A stretch of DNA of 64,000 nt, taken from positions 1 to 64,000 of the IMG/VR virus record IMGVR_UViG_3300037010_003037; one strand, 5' to 3'. Position numbers and translations under genes: made by a program. Every line of letters starts with the position of its first letter. Position 1 is the first letter of the stretch. Origin of the DNA: a virus. The notes under the pieces were generated by a model. The model saw only the letters and a list, made by a program, of their open reading frames with translations. It ran no database searches and had not been told where the DNA came from. This document shows, piece after piece, positions 6,865 to 16,479 of the stretch.

Positions 6865-8823
6865 ATGAATCTCAGCACAAGTTTTAAAGAATCGTTTACC
6901 AAAAAGTTTGCTAGTGATGATGAGATGCCGCTTTTGCAGTATCTTGAACTTTGCAAAACTGATAAAATGGCATATGCCAACGCAGCTGAGAGGATGCTCG
7001 CTGCTATTGGTGAACCAACGGTCATTGACACATCAACTGATCCACGACTTTCACGAATCTTTTCTAACAAGAAAATTAGGCACTACAAAGCATTTAGTGA
7101 TTTCTATGGTGCAGAAGAAGCAGTTGAACGAATGGTTGCTTATTTCCGCCACTTTGCTCAAGGTTTGGAAGAATCAAAACAAATTCTTTATCTGAAGGGT
7201 CCAGTCGGTGGTGGTAAATCCTCGCTAGTTGAGCGCTTGAAGGTGCTCATGCAGCAAAACCCAATTTATGTTCTCAAGGATCCAAATGAAAAGAATCCTG
7301 AGCTTCAGATTTCCCCTCTTTTCGAATCCCCGCTTGGTCTATTCAATGCCCAAGAGCACGGTGAAATACTTGAAGCTGAATACGGAATTCCATCTCGCTA
7401 TCTTAACACTGTTATGAGTGGGTGGGCACAACAAAAACTACGTGAGTTTGGTGGTGATGTTACAAAGTTTTCAGTTGTTCGCATCTATCCTAACAAGGAC
7501 ACACAGGTTGGCATTATGAAGGTGGAACCTGGTGATGACAACAACCAGGACGTTTCAGTTTTGGTGGGTAAAACTGATATTCGTAAGCTTGAAGTTTACT
7601 CGCAAAACCATCCATATGCTTACTCATACAGCGGTGGTTTGAATCGCACAACTCAGGGGATGATGGACTTTGCCGAAATGTTTAAAGCAAACATTAAGAC
7701 ATTGAATCCACTGCTAACTGCAACACAAGAACACAATTACAATGGTACTGAAAACGTTCCATCGATGCCTTATAATGGTATTATTTGCGCTCACTCTAAT
7801 GAAGCAGAATGGTTTACGTTCCGTAATAACAAGACAAATGAAGCTTTCCTAGATCGTGTTTATATCGTTGATGTTCCGTATTGTCTGCGGGTCGATGAAG
7901 AACAAATGATCTATGAAAAGATGCTGAAGAGCTCAAGCTTGGCAGATGCACCTTGCGCCCCGCAAACTCTAAAATCTTTGTCCGAATTTATGGTTCTAAC
8001 TCGACTCAAAGAACCAGAGAACAGTACCATCTTTGCTAAGATGAAAGTTTACAACGGTGAAAACGTTAAGGACACTATGCCAATGGCTAAGCCTTACGAA
8101 GAATACCGAGAAGCTGCAGGCAAGGATGAGGGCATGACGGGCTTGTCTACCCGCTTTGGCTTCAAGATTTTGTCTCAAACGTTTAATTTGCGCCCAGAAG
8201 AAATTCAAGCCAACCCTATTGATCTGATGTACGTGCTTGAAACTTCTTTGAAGCGAGAGCACCTTCCACAGGAAACGCTAGACACGTACATGGACTTTAT
8301 TAAGTCATGGATTCAGCCGCGTTATTTTGAGTTTATTGATAAGGAGCTTCGCATCGCTTATCTTGAATCGTACAGTGATTTTGGTCAAACCATGTTTGAA
8401 CGATATGTTCTGTTTGCAGAAGCATGGATTGATGAAACTACAGTTCGTGATCCCGAGACACATACTCTGCTGAACAGGGATAACCTAAATGCGAAACTTG
8501 AGGAAATTGAGAAAGCAGCAATGATTGCTAATCCTAAGGATTTTAGAAATGACATTGTGCATTACGTGCTGCGCTACCGCGCTAAGAATGAAGGGAAGAT
8601 GCCAGCCTGGAATTCTTACGAGAAAATCAAAAACGTTATTGAAAAGAAGATGTTTGCTGCTACAAACGAGATTATGCCAATTGTTTCGTTCTCTCCAAAA
8701 GGGTCGAGCGAAGAACAGAAGAAGCATGATGAATTTGTTGCTCGCATGCGCACCAAGGGCTATACTGATCGTCAAATTAAGATCTTGGTTGATTGGTGGG
8801 TCAATAACCGGAAATCTAACTAA
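6865..8823 (+). CDS. prkA: PrkA-family serine protein kinase / AAA+ protein (YeaG-like)
   Basis: 652 residues, close to E. coli YeaG (about 640). The N-terminal half is an AAA+ module with Walker A GPVGGGKSS (residues 112-120). The conserved PrkA segments PLGLF and NRTTQGMMDFAEMFK follow, and the C-terminal half carries the region classed as PrkA kinase. PrkA proteins are described as Ser/Thr kinases or AAA+ ATPases linked to stress, nitrogen starvation and sporulation. I chose ATG 6865 because GGAGAG sits 11 nt upstream; an in-frame ATG at 6826 has no ribosome site. It is first in the PrkA-YeaH-SpoVR set. Confidence 0.9.
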   Translation: MNLSTSFKESFTKKFASDDEMPLLQYLELCKTDKMAYANAAERMLAAIGEPTVIDTSTDPRLSRIFSNKKIRHYKAFSDFYGAEEAVERMVAYFRHFAQGLEESKQILYLKGPVGGGKSSLVERLKVLMQQNPIYVLKDPNEKNPELQISPLFESPLGLFNAQEHGEILEAEYGIPSRYLNTVMSGWAQQKLREFGGDVTKFSVVRIYPNKDTQVGIMKVEPGDDNNQDVSVLVGKTDIRKLEVYSQNHPYAYSYSGGLNRTTQGMMDFAEMFKANIKTLNPLLTATQEHNYNGTENVPSMPYNGIICAHSNEAEWFTFRNNKTNEAFLDRVYIVDVPYCLRVDEEQMIYEKMLKSSSLADAPCAPQTLKSLSEFMVLTRLKEPENSTIFAKMKVYNGENVKDTMPMAKPYEEYREAAGKDEGMTGLSTRFGFKILSQTFNLRPEEIQANPIDLMYVLETSLKREHLPQETLDTYMDFIKSWIQPRYFEFIDKELRIAYLESYSDFGQTMFERYVLFAEAWIDETTVRDPETHTLLNRDNLNAKLEEIEKAAMIANPKDFRNDIVHYVLRYRAKNEGKMPAWNSYEKIKNVIEKKMFAATNEIMPIVSFSPKGSSEEQKKHDEFVARMRTKGYTDRQIKILVDWWVNNRKSN

Positions 8824-8851
8824 TAAACTTAACTAAGATCTGAAGGACATC

Positions 8852-10156
8852 ATGCCATTTATTTTCATTGATAGAAGAAAGGCAGGTGGCGGTAAATCAA
8901 CTAATAATCGTCAGAAGCTTATTCGGCGTGTTAGGGGATTTATTAAAACATCTGTTCCACAAAACATTGGAGCTGGTGGTGTTAGTGGCACTAATGCAAA
9001 AAGCATGAGTCCAGTCAAAGTTACTGGCGAGGCGCTTGAAGAACCATTCTTCGCTTATGCAAATGACGGCAATGAAGTATCTGTCGTTATTGGTAATGAT
9101 CAGTATGATCGCGGTGATGAGATAGAATTTCCAGAAGAACAAGCAGCAGGTTCTGGCGCAGGGCCTGGAGAACAAGGTGAAGATGATTTTATTGTGAACG
9201 TGGCTCGTTCTGAATTCCTTGATGTCTTCTTTGAGGACTGTGAGCTTTATCTAACACACGAGCGCTTTACAGAAAAACTTGATAATAAGCACCAACCTGC
9301 TGGTTTTTCTACTACTGGTAACCCATCTCAGCTTAGTATTATTCGCACGTACAAGCAATCATTGGGCCGTCGTTGGGCTTTAATGAAGCCTTACAAGGAA
9401 GAACTTGAACAGCTTCGTGAGGAAATTAAGACAGTTGAGGAGAACAGTGAGCGTTGGAAAGAGATTGTTGCGCGTATTGAACAACTTCTTGGTAAGCTAT
9501 CATTTCTAGATTCATTTGATAAGTCTGATTTGCGCTATCGTAAGAAGGAAGCTAAACCCCTAAAGACTGTTGACGCTGTTCTTATCATGCTCATGGACAT
9601 TTCTGGATCTATGGGGAAAGAAGAAAAAAGCATAGCGCGGCGGTGGTTTGCTTTGCTTTATGAATTCATTAAACGTAAATATCCAACGGTTGAATTAAGA
9701 TTCATTGCTCACACTGATGAAGTGTTTGAGATGAATGAAGATGACTTCTTCAGTACTCGCATCAACGGTGGTACTCAAGTGTCTGTTGCCCTTAATCATA
9801 TTAGTAAAATGATTATTGAGCAATATGATCCAAATCAAACTAACATAATCGTCTGCCATGCGTCAGATGGTGACAACTGGTATGATGATAATGAAGCTGT
9901 AATTGACGCGATGATAGGGAAAGGAAACCTTATGAACAGGTGTAGCATGTTCAGTTATGTTGAAGTTGGAAATGAGAATTTTATAACGAACAGTGCTGGT
10001 GTACCAATAGTTATTCGCACTAACACTAATCTTTGGGAAACTTATGATGCTGTTCGCTTGAAACAACCGCCACATAAAGTCTCTTTAGCAAGAATTGGAA
10101 CACCAGATGATTGCTATCCTGTTTTCAAAAAAGTTTTTAGCAAAAAATCTAAATGA
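8852..10156 (+). CDS. yeaH: YeaH/YhbH family protein (DUF444, vWA domain)
   Basis: 434 residues, matching the E. coli YeaH length (about 427). The N-terminus has the family hallmark IDRRKAGGGKSTNNRQKLIRR (residues about 6-26). A disordered acidic and Gly-rich segment (about 95-112) follows, then a conserved core with RTYKQSLGRR. The C-terminal vWA domain has MIDAS D249-x-S251-x-S253. The family is almost always encoded with PrkA and SpoVR and probably acts as a metal-dependent adaptor. The start has GAAGGA upstream, and the stop overlaps the next start (ATGA). Confidence 0.9.
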   Translation: MPFIFIDRRKAGGGKSTNNRQKLIRRVRGFIKTSVPQNIGAGGVSGTNAKSMSPVKVTGEALEEPFFAYANDGNEVSVVIGNDQYDRGDEIEFPEEQAAGSGAGPGEQGEDDFIVNVARSEFLDVFFEDCELYLTHERFTEKLDNKHQPAGFSTTGNPSQLSIIRTYKQSLGRRWALMKPYKEELEQLREEIKTVEENSERWKEIVARIEQLLGKLSFLDSFDKSDLRYRKKEAKPLKTVDAVLIMLMDISGSMGKEEKSIARRWFALLYEFIKRKYPTVELRFIAHTDEVFEMNEDDFFSTRINGGTQVSVALNHISKMIIEQYDPNQTNIIVCHASDGDNWYDDNEAVIDAMIGKGNLMNRCSMFSYVEVGNENFITNSAGVPIVIRTNTNLWETYDAVRLKQPPHKVSLARIGTPDDCYPVFKKVFSKKSK

Positions 10157-11649
10157 CAGAACCACTAATCACATCACGTACTGACTGGACTCCAGAGCTA
10201 CTACAAGAAATTTATAGTCATATTGAAGATGTGGCTTTAAATGATCTGAAGCTAGATGTTTATCCTAACCAAATTGAAGTAATCTCTGCAGAGCAGATGA
10301 TCGATGCATATGCATCAGTTGGTTTACCTGTAATGTACCCACATTGGTCGTTCGGAAAACAATTTTTGTCTAACTGGACAAAATACCAGAAGGGGCGAAT
10401 GGGTCTTGCATATGAGATTGTTATCAACAGTAATCCATGCATTAGCTACTTGATGGAAGAGAATAATGCTGTGATGCAGGCTCTTGTCATCGCCCACGCG
10501 GCGTTTGGGCATAATCACGTCTTTAAGAACAATTACATGTTTAAGGAGTGGACAGCAGCTGGTTCAATTATCGATTACTTGATCTTTGCAAAGACATTTA
10601 TTCGTGACTGTGAACTGCGCTATGGTCAAGATGAAGTTGAACTGCTTTTAGATGCCGCGCACGCGCTAGCACCTCATGGAGTTGATAAGAGAAAACGCAA
10701 GCACAAAAAGAAGCTGACAAAGGAAGAAGAAGCAGCAAAGCTTGTGTTAGATGCTGATGAAGAGCAGTTAAGTCTTGACATTATCATTAAGTCAACATCT
10801 AAGAAGATTGAAGAGAAAAAAGATGAACAGGACGATGATTTAGTCGGAGATGAAGAAAATTTGCTTTACTTTCTAATGAAGTTCTCTCCAACTCTTAAAG
10901 AATGGCAGCGAGAGGTTTTGAGAATCGTTTACAAGATTCATCAGTACTTTTATCCTCAAAGCCAAACTAAAGTCTTAAATGAAGGGTTCGCGACATTCAC
11001 GCACTTCTACATTATGGATGAGCTTGAAAAGCGGGGTTTGATTTCAGCTGACGCGCAGATCTCGTGGTTGCACTCACACTCGAATGTTATATACCAGCCA
11101 ACATATAAAAGTAAGCATTATGATGGTGGTTTTAATCCATACGCTTTAGGTTTTGCAATTCTGAAAGATATACGCCGTATCTGTGAAAATCCAACTGAAG
11201 AAGATAAAGAATGGTTTCCTAACCTAATTGGTATGGAATGGCGGGATGCTATTAAGGATGCAGTTGCTGAATACCGTGATGAAAGCTTTATTCAACAATT
11301 TCTTTCTCCTAAGGTTATTCGTGATTGGAATCTTTTCATTGTTGAACATCACAAAACATATGGTTATGTCAGTGAAATTAGTGATGATAAAGGTTATAGA
11401 AATATTCGAAATGCCCTATCAGCTAATTACGCCACTATCAATCGTATTCCTGATATTGTTGTAAAGTCAGCACGAATGAAAGGAGATAGAACTCTAACTC
11501 TTGAGTACCATCCATACAAAGGAAGATCATTACATGGTCCTTTTGCAAAGAAAACCATAGAGTTCGTTAAACTTCTATGGGGTTATGATGTAGAGATAGT
11601 ACAAACAAATAAAGATAGAATGGAAACAGTCATAGTAAAGGCAAAATAA
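10153..11649 (+). CDS. spoVR: SpoVR family protein (YcgB-like)
   Basis: 498 residues, near the family length (about 510). Recognisable blocks: an N-terminal region with YPHWSFGKQF (about residues 57-66), LVIAHAAFGHNHVFKNNYMF (about 110-130), a basic Lys-rich linker (about 176-192), LNEGFATFTHFYIMDEL (about 275-291), and NPYALGFAIL (about 325-334). SpoVR is known from the Bacillus spore cortex; the E. coli homologue YcgB goes with YeaG and YeaH, and the biochemical role is not settled. The conserved His and Glu residues (H114, H117, E276) would suit metal binding. The start overlaps YeaH by 4 nt and a terminator ends the operon. Confidence 0.9.
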   Translation: MTEPLITSRTDWTPELLQEIYSHIEDVALNDLKLDVYPNQIEVISAEQMIDAYASVGLPVMYPHWSFGKQFLSNWTKYQKGRMGLAYEIVINSNPCISYLMEENNAVMQALVIAHAAFGHNHVFKNNYMFKEWTAAGSIIDYLIFAKTFIRDCELRYGQDEVELLLDAAHALAPHGVDKRKRKHKKKLTKEEEAAKLVLDADEEQLSLDIIIKSTSKKIEEKKDEQDDDLVGDEENLLYFLMKFSPTLKEWQREVLRIVYKIHQYFYPQSQTKVLNEGFATFTHFYIMDELEKRGLISADAQISWLHSHSNVIYQPTYKSKHYDGGFNPYALGFAILKDIRRICENPTEEDKEWFPNLIGMEWRDAIKDAVAEYRDESFIQQFLSPKVIRDWNLFIVEHHKTYGYVSEISDDKGYRNIRNALSANYATINRIPDIVVKSARMKGDRTLTLEYHPYKGRSLHGPFAKKTIEFVKLLWGYDVEIVQTNKDRMETVIVKAK

Positions 11650-11650
11650 A

Positions 11651-11680
11651 AAAGGGCTCCTAGGAGCCCTTTAATTTTAC
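11651..11680. terminator. Terminator between SpoVR and convergent virion gene
   Basis: AAAGGGCTCC/TAGGAGCCCTTT forms a GC-rich self-complementary hairpin preceded by an A-run and followed by a T-rich stretch, so it can work in both directions. Confidence 0.85.
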
Positions 11681-11694
11681 TGATTTAACTCGGT

Positions 11695-12663
11695 TTAGAA
11701 CGCAGTAATTACTGAGCTTGTTGGCGCGCTAATAACGTACATGCTTGTAGCTCGTAATTGCTGAAGGTTGCTAACAGTACCAGAATTAACTATGTCACTA
11801 TAACTGTTTGTTTGCTCATCAATCAGTCGAACACGAAATTGAAGAGTTGATCCTTTGGCACCGTTAGCACCAGTAATTGACGTCGCCCGGGCGTCAACAT
11901 AAAAGTCGTTAGATGTATATGGTGAAACGCCAGTATTAGTGCCATCGCAAATGACTTGATATGTTGTTGTTAGCTGATAATAACCGATTGCTTGCGCAGC
12001 ACCATATGAGCCGCCAATTCTAACAGATGAGTTTGCTCTAAATGCAAGAGTAAAACCGTTTAGAACGGTATTCCAGCTTTGGTTTCGCGGGCTAGAAGTA
12101 TCTGGGTGCGCTAAGGTAATTCTAAACTCTCCACCAGTATTAAAAAAATACCTAGCATGATTCTCACTGGTAAACACTACTTGAAATTCTGCAGTAATTC
12201 CACTATTTCCACTGCCCCACGTTGAACTACGAGTAGTTGTTTGAATTGTACTAAGTGTCATGTTACCAAGCTGATAATTAAATCTGTTGGTATCAAGAGT
12301 CGCAAGCATATCTTGAATGTCATATGCATTCAATGATGGGGAACTACTTTTATGTGCAACAATGGTTGCACAAGAGTTTAAACTTGTTGATGGTGGAAGT
12401 AAAGACGTTGACGTATTTTGCCAGGTTGCCATGCTTGCTAAAATGGTCCTTAAATTTTGCCATTCACCATTTATAGTCGCTCCAGCTGAAATAGGTGATA
12501 AACTTGGAACGATTTGTCCATAACCTCTATCACCATATCCAACACCATATAAGTACCCGGCTTTATTAGCTGCATCAGCTGGCCCACTGGCAGCAACACC
12601 AGTTTGCCCGGCAAACGTATTAAAATCACTAACTTGAATTGCTGATCCTTTAATATATGACAC
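11695..12663 (-). CDS. Virion/tail protein (paralogue of the 59348 gene product)
   Basis: 322 residues, beta-rich with many Ser, Thr and Gly. The N-terminus YIKGSAIQVSDFNTFAGQ is typical of phage baseplate or tail proteins. The C-terminal half contains FTSENHARYFFNTGGEFRI followed by the SWNTVLNGFTL region, which aligns with FQDENAAKAYFNTGGSLQF and SQWLALISGLHF in the protein encoded at 59348-60814. The two proteins therefore share a domain of about 150 residues. Function is probably structural. It lies directly downstream of the large fibre gene on the same strand, with 27 nt between them. Confidence 0.7.
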   Translation of the reverse strand: MSYIKGSAIQVSDFNTFAGQTGVAASGPADAANKAGYLYGVGYGDRGYGQIVPSLSPISAGATINGEWQNLRTILASMATWQNTSTSLLPPSTSLNSCATIVAHKSSSPSLNAYDIQDMLATLDTNRFNYQLGNMTLSTIQTTTRSSTWGSGNSGITAEFQVVFTSENHARYFFNTGGEFRITLAHPDTSSPRNQSWNTVLNGFTLAFRANSSVRIGGSYGAAQAIGYYQLTTTYQVICDGTNTGVSPYTSNDFYVDARATSITGANGAKGSTLQFRVRLIDEQTNSYSDIVNSGTVSNLQQLRATSMYVISAPTSSVITAF

Positions 12664-12690
12664 TGTTTATCTCCAAGATGATCAGACTAT

Positions 12691-15117
12691 TTACGCGTAG
12701 GTAGCGTTTAAGGTGTAGTACTGTGTTGATGATGTTTGGATGAACATGATCTTGGCCCCAACTGATAATGAGAACGCTGCGTTAGTTCCAAGAGAGTCAA
12801 TTGCAGCACCTGATACTGGGTAAACGTTTAGCGCATTTGCACCTGCATTTATAACGACAACCATGGAACCTATGGAGTTAGGTAGAATCACACCAGAGCC
12901 AGATGGGGTTGTGCTGATGACATTGATCATATTTGTCAATGCAAGCGCCGTATCCTGTGTAGTACCAGCAGCTGTTAGACCTGTCGCAGGAACTTGCTGA
13001 ACGAGACCAGAGAACGATGCGGTGCCATTCACTGACATGCTGGTAGAAGAAATACTGACAATGTTGTTTGATGAAGCTCCAAGGTTCAATGAGCCTGTAA
13101 TTGAGCGAATGTAACCATTTGAACCATCATGTTGTACAAGTAAGCCAGTTGACTGATTGATATACAACTTATTAGCACCAATTGTGGTTGTGCCATCGGT
13201 TTCAGCGATCGTGAAACGATTATTGGTAGTTCCAGATGTGTTACGTGAAAAGATGCGGAAATCGTTGTTAGAATATACATCAACGTTCCACGTACCATTC
13301 GTTTCGCCAGTGATACTGGTTGCAGCACCATTAGCATAGCCTAGAACAAGTTGACCACCTTCTGCGCCGGTTCCGCCACCACGAGCAATAAAAGTACTAG
13401 ATCCAATAACTTGCGCTGCAGAGGTAATTGTCGAAGAAGCTTGTATGGTAGTAAAGCTACCGGTTGAAGGAGTTGTTGCACCAATAGTTGTACCATTTAT
13501 AGTACCACCCGTGATTGCAACACTATTCGCATTTTGCGAAGCCATCGTTCCTAGCAGAGCGGTAAGGTCAGCTGAAACGACAGGTGTTGTTCCAGAAACA
13601 CGACCATAAGCATCACGAGTAAACTTCAGGAATGAACCAGTACCAGCATCAGTAACAGTCGCAAGGTCGATGTTGTCTGGATTAACTACAATTCTTGCTG
13701 ACGATGCGGTTCCAACATTAATCGTGGATCCAGATTTTGTCAGACCATCGCCTGCTGCAATTTGACCCAGTCCGTTGAATTGGACAAATGTAAGTGCTGT
13801 CGTTCCGAGAGTAATAGGATTATTTGTTGACAATACCCAACCAGTATCAGCATTTACCGTACCTTGTTCAACGAAGCAGAACATGCCAGAAGTAACTTCA
13901 CCAGCTGGTGAATTATCAGCATCTTCGGCCCGTGGCCAAGTGTCTGATGCAACAACGTAAATGCCGTTTTGCGATGCAGTTGTTTGGTCCTTAACCAAAA
14001 CACGATCACCGACTGATAGTGCAATATCGTCGATTGTCTGTGTACCAGAAAGAGTGATGTTACCAGTAGTTGCTGCCTTAACTGATTGCTTAAAGTCAAG
14101 ACCAGTTGCAATGTTATCAACATAATCCTTAGTCACTGCATGAGAGCCAGATGTTGGTGTGTTAACACTTACCGGATTGCTAAATTGCCATGTTCCAGTA
14201 ATGGTTTCGTTTTCACCAACACGGGCTAGAATCGATCCATCTGTAATCTGAGACTCAGTGATCGTTAGAGCGCTTTGGTACTGTGTAACGTTGGATTGGG
14301 CGATGCGTGCATCGGCAAAAATTCCAGTTGTCACTTGCGATGCATCAATCGCGATTGATGCAGAGCCGGCTGCAGTAATTAAGCCCTTGTCGTTGACTGT
14401 AAACGTAGGTATGCTTGAAGCAGTGCCAAACGAACCAGTATTTGAGTTAACAGTAGCCAGCGTAAATGCCGCAGAAACGTTTGTTGAACCATCAACAGAA
14501 AATAGCGTTGCGGTACCATCACCAGTAAGGCTTAAATTACGTGGTGTTGTCCACTTATCTGCTGTTGCGACCGCACCAGCCTGCACATTAGCGACAGCAG
14601 TAGTAACAAACTCTGTTGTTGCAATTTGGGTGGTATTGGTACCTGCCTGAGCAGTTGGGGCAGTTGGTGTTCCTGTTAGTGCTGGTGAATTAAGTGGCGC
14701 GTATGAAGTAGTATCTAGCGTCCATGTATCTGCTGCTGTCTTACGAAGAATTCCGCTTGTATCAGACAGAGAAGCAATTGCTGTAAGATCCGTATCAAGA
14801 GGTTGTGCATCAGTAATACCATAACCGGCAAGAGTTGTTGGATTTGTACCAGCAGTAACCCGTCCTTTTGCATCAACTGTTACGCTTTTGAAGGAACCAG
14901 GAGAAATTATGTCTGGAAGAAGATTTACAATAGTATCATTAGTGTTAATTTGACGTTTCCATCCTGCTCCATCATAAACATATAGGCCTATATTTAAGGC
15001 ATCTGTACGAAAGAAAAGCTCGCCTTGATCTGGGTTTGCTGGAAAAGAAGTTCCTGAGTCAACAACTAGGTTTTGTACTTCAGAACCTTCTATAAGTTTA
15101 ATGCCATCAAAAAGCAT
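12691..15117 (-). CDS. Large tail fibre protein
   Basis: 808 residues. The N-terminal attachment-like module (residues 1-58) reads as a slot-type domain: PANPDQGELFFRTD...YVYDGAGWKRQ. It is followed by fibre repeats such as SVTVDAKGRVTAGTNPTTLAGYGITDAQ and ALTGTPTAPTA. A long beta-structured shaft and a C-terminal region rich in Gly, Ser and Asn complete it. These motifs occur in trimeric side-tail and long-tail fibres that bind the host receptor. AAGGAAAT precedes the ATG, and an AATAAATA late box lies 54 nt upstream on the minus strand. Confidence 0.85.
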   Translation of the reverse strand: MLFDGIKLIEGSEVQNLVVDSGTSFPANPDQGELFFRTDALNIGLYVYDGAGWKRQINTNDTIVNLLPDIISPGSFKSVTVDAKGRVTAGTNPTTLAGYGITDAQPLDTDLTAIASLSDTSGILRKTAADTWTLDTTSYAPLNSPALTGTPTAPTAQAGTNTTQIATTEFVTTAVANVQAGAVATADKWTTPRNLSLTGDGTATLFSVDGSTNVSAAFTLATVNSNTGSFGTASSIPTFTVNDKGLITAAGSASIAIDASQVTTGIFADARIAQSNVTQYQSALTITESQITDGSILARVGENETITGTWQFSNPVSVNTPTSGSHAVTKDYVDNIATGLDFKQSVKAATTGNITLSGTQTIDDIALSVGDRVLVKDQTTASQNGIYVVASDTWPRAEDADNSPAGEVTSGMFCFVEQGTVNADTGWVLSTNNPITLGTTALTFVQFNGLGQIAAGDGLTKSGSTINVGTASSARIVVNPDNIDLATVTDAGTGSFLKFTRDAYGRVSGTTPVVSADLTALLGTMASQNANSVAITGGTINGTTIGATTPSTGSFTTIQASSTITSAAQVIGSSTFIARGGGTGAEGGQLVLGYANGAATSITGETNGTWNVDVYSNNDFRIFSRNTSGTTNNRFTIAETDGTTTIGANKLYINQSTGLLVQHDGSNGYIRSITGSLNLGASSNNIVSISSTSMSVNGTASFSGLVQQVPATGLTAAGTTQDTALALTNMINVISTTPSGSGVILPNSIGSMVVVINAGANALNVYPVSGAAIDSLGTNAAFSLSVGAKIMFIQTSSTQYYTLNATYA

Positions 15118-15170
15118 ATAAATTTCCTTTTGTTCCGTGTTACGTCATGGTTCTAATAAATCATTGGTAA

Positions 15171-15178
15171 TATTTATT
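15171..15178 (-). promoter_or_regulatory. Late-type promoter for the minus-strand fibre operon
   Basis: The minus strand reads AATAAATA (15178 to 15171), 54 nt before the fibre gene start. Confidence 0.4.
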
Positions 15179-15298
15179 TCATACTAAGATAATTTTATGA
15201 TTAAATCACTTTAATGGAAATGCATTTTATAAGGGGTAATAAATTCTCTATCATTTAAACGTTTTTTGAATGCTGATTTTTGTAATCAAAAAGTGATT

Positions 15299-15306
15299 GA
15301 TAAATA
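15299..15306 (+). promoter_or_regulatory. Late-type promoter GATAAATA
   Basis: GATAAATA lies 24 nt before the ATG at 15330, with GAGGAA as ribosome site in between. The gap 15118-15329 holds divergent late-type promoters for both strands. Confidence 0.45.
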
Positions 15307-15329
15307 TAATTTTGTATAAAGAGGAACTT

Positions 15330-16217
15330 ATGCTCACGTTCAAAACCTTTCTTTTGTTAGAAGGTGGTCATGCTACTGAAAAGTTCGGTACTACACGAGC
15401 TAATCAAGCAGATATTAACGCTGCCCTAAAATTCGTGTCAAATGTTATTGGGATTGATGAAGCTGAGTTGAAAAAATCTCTTCTTGGATCAACAGAACTC
15501 ACTCTTCTAGGTAAGAAAAAAGATAGTGGTGACATTGACATCGCTTTAGAGCTAAAAGGTTCAAATTATGAAGATATTCACAAGAAGATGATGGCCGCTG
15601 TAAATGATGAAGGATACTTTAATAGCGGTGGGAAGATTGGATCTTACGCTGTTCCTGTTAATGGTAAAAAAGTTCAGGTTGACTTGATGTTTGTGAACAA
15701 TAAGGACTGGGCAAAGTTCATTTATCATTCAGCCCAAGGGCGTGGTTCAAAATACCCAGGTGCTGTTCGTAACATTATTCTGTTTACAGCGCTCACCTTC
15801 GTGCAGGAACCAGGTAAAGATTTTGTTCTTCGTGATGAAAATGGTAATGTTATCGCGCGCGCATCTCGCTCTATTAAGCTTGATTCTGGTATGGAACGCC
15901 TCTTTAAGCGTGCCAAGATCAATTCAAAGACAGGAAAAGCAAACAAAACTTTGGATACTGTTACTCCTGATGAGCTTGAAAATTATCTTCATAAGCTGGG
16001 AAAAAAGATTGATTTTGCTAAGGAAACAGATCGTATTGATGTTCCTGATAAAATTGCAGAATTCATCTTTGGCCCTGGTATAAAAGCAAAGGATATTATG
16101 ACCGCTGAAGATGTAATCAAGCTAATAAAAACAAAGATGAAGAACCCAGAAAAAATTTTATCGCAGGCTAAGAAAGAACTAGAGCGTAATAAGCTTCCAG
16201 TTCCTGAAGAACTATGA
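15330..16217 (+). CDS. Nucleotidyltransferase-fold protein with capsid-targeting-like N-terminus
   Basis: 295 residues. The N-terminus MLTFKTFLLLE|GG resembles a T4 capsid-targeting peptide, with a prohead-protease-type site after Glu11. The body has a nucleotidyltransferase pattern: GSTELTLLGKKKDSGDIDIAL (about residues 49-69), carrying the D-x-D metal site, and a third acidic residue in VQVDLMF. An Arg-rich segment and a lysine-rich C-terminus follow. The family transfers nucleotides to proteins, RNA or small molecules; the substrate here is unknown. GAGGAA supports ATG 15330 over an earlier in-frame start at 15297. If packaged, it would act in the cell from the first minute of infection; this is inference. 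Confidence 0.7.
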   Translation: MLTFKTFLLLEGGHATEKFGTTRANQADINAALKFVSNVIGIDEAELKKSLLGSTELTLLGKKKDSGDIDIALELKGSNYEDIHKKMMAAVNDEGYFNSGGKIGSYAVPVNGKKVQVDLMFVNNKDWAKFIYHSAQGRGSKYPGAVRNIILFTALTFVQEPGKDFVLRDENGNVIARASRSIKLDSGMERLFKRAKINSKTGKANKTLDTVTPDELENYLHKLGKKIDFAKETDRIDVPDKIAEFIFGPGIKAKDIMTAEDVIKLIKTKMKNPEKILSQAKKELERNKLPVPEEL

Positions 16218-16288
16218 AACTAACTGTTGTTAAACACTACAGTGTAATCAGAAAGAGCGATTCTAAGAAATTGAATGGCATATAATCA

Positions 16289-16318
16289 GTTTACAAATTT
16301 AGTGCTATGAAGTAAAAT
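16289..16318 (+). promoter_or_regulatory. Early-type promoter of the candidate small RNA
   Basis: GTTTACA (16289-16295), a 17-bp spacer, then TAAAAT (16313-16318). The predicted start is about 16324. Confidence 0.65.
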
Positions 16319-16323
16319 AAAAT

Positions 16324-16392
16324 TTCATGGTTAATGTCTCCTTTGCAAGACCATGTTTTTTGGGATCAGAAATTTTTCTGATCCCACTTTTT
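16324..16392 (+). ncRNA. Candidate small RNA of about 70 nt with SD-complementary loop
   Basis: A promoter and a terminator enclose about 70 nt with no open reading frame. CATGGT (16326-16331) pairs with ACCATG (16350-16355), leaving a loop that contains TCTCCTTT (16337-16344). This is complementary to the AAGGAGA ribosome sites used by several genes here (for example at 3787, 17411, 21751 and 28507). The 3' half is an intrinsic terminator. The layout is that of a bacterial antisense-type sRNA. Confidence 0.5.
16362..16392 (+). terminator. Intrinsic terminator
   Basis: The 11-bp stem GGGATCAGAAA/TTTCTGATCCC (16362-16372 and 16375-16385) is followed by ACTTTTT. It ends the candidate sRNA and any read-through from the nucleotidyltransferase gene. 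Confidence 0.85.
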
Positions 16393-16479
16393 CATCGTTT
16401 GACATCATTTTAGAATGATGCATGATTCAATGGTGGTTAAATAATATGTCATATCAAATTTTACATGAGGAATCCTCAA

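Noticed and set aside
13086-14650. Several long ORFs on both strands inside the fibre gene region
   Set aside because: They are out-of-frame shadows of the 808-residue fibre, without ribosome sites or protein-like content.
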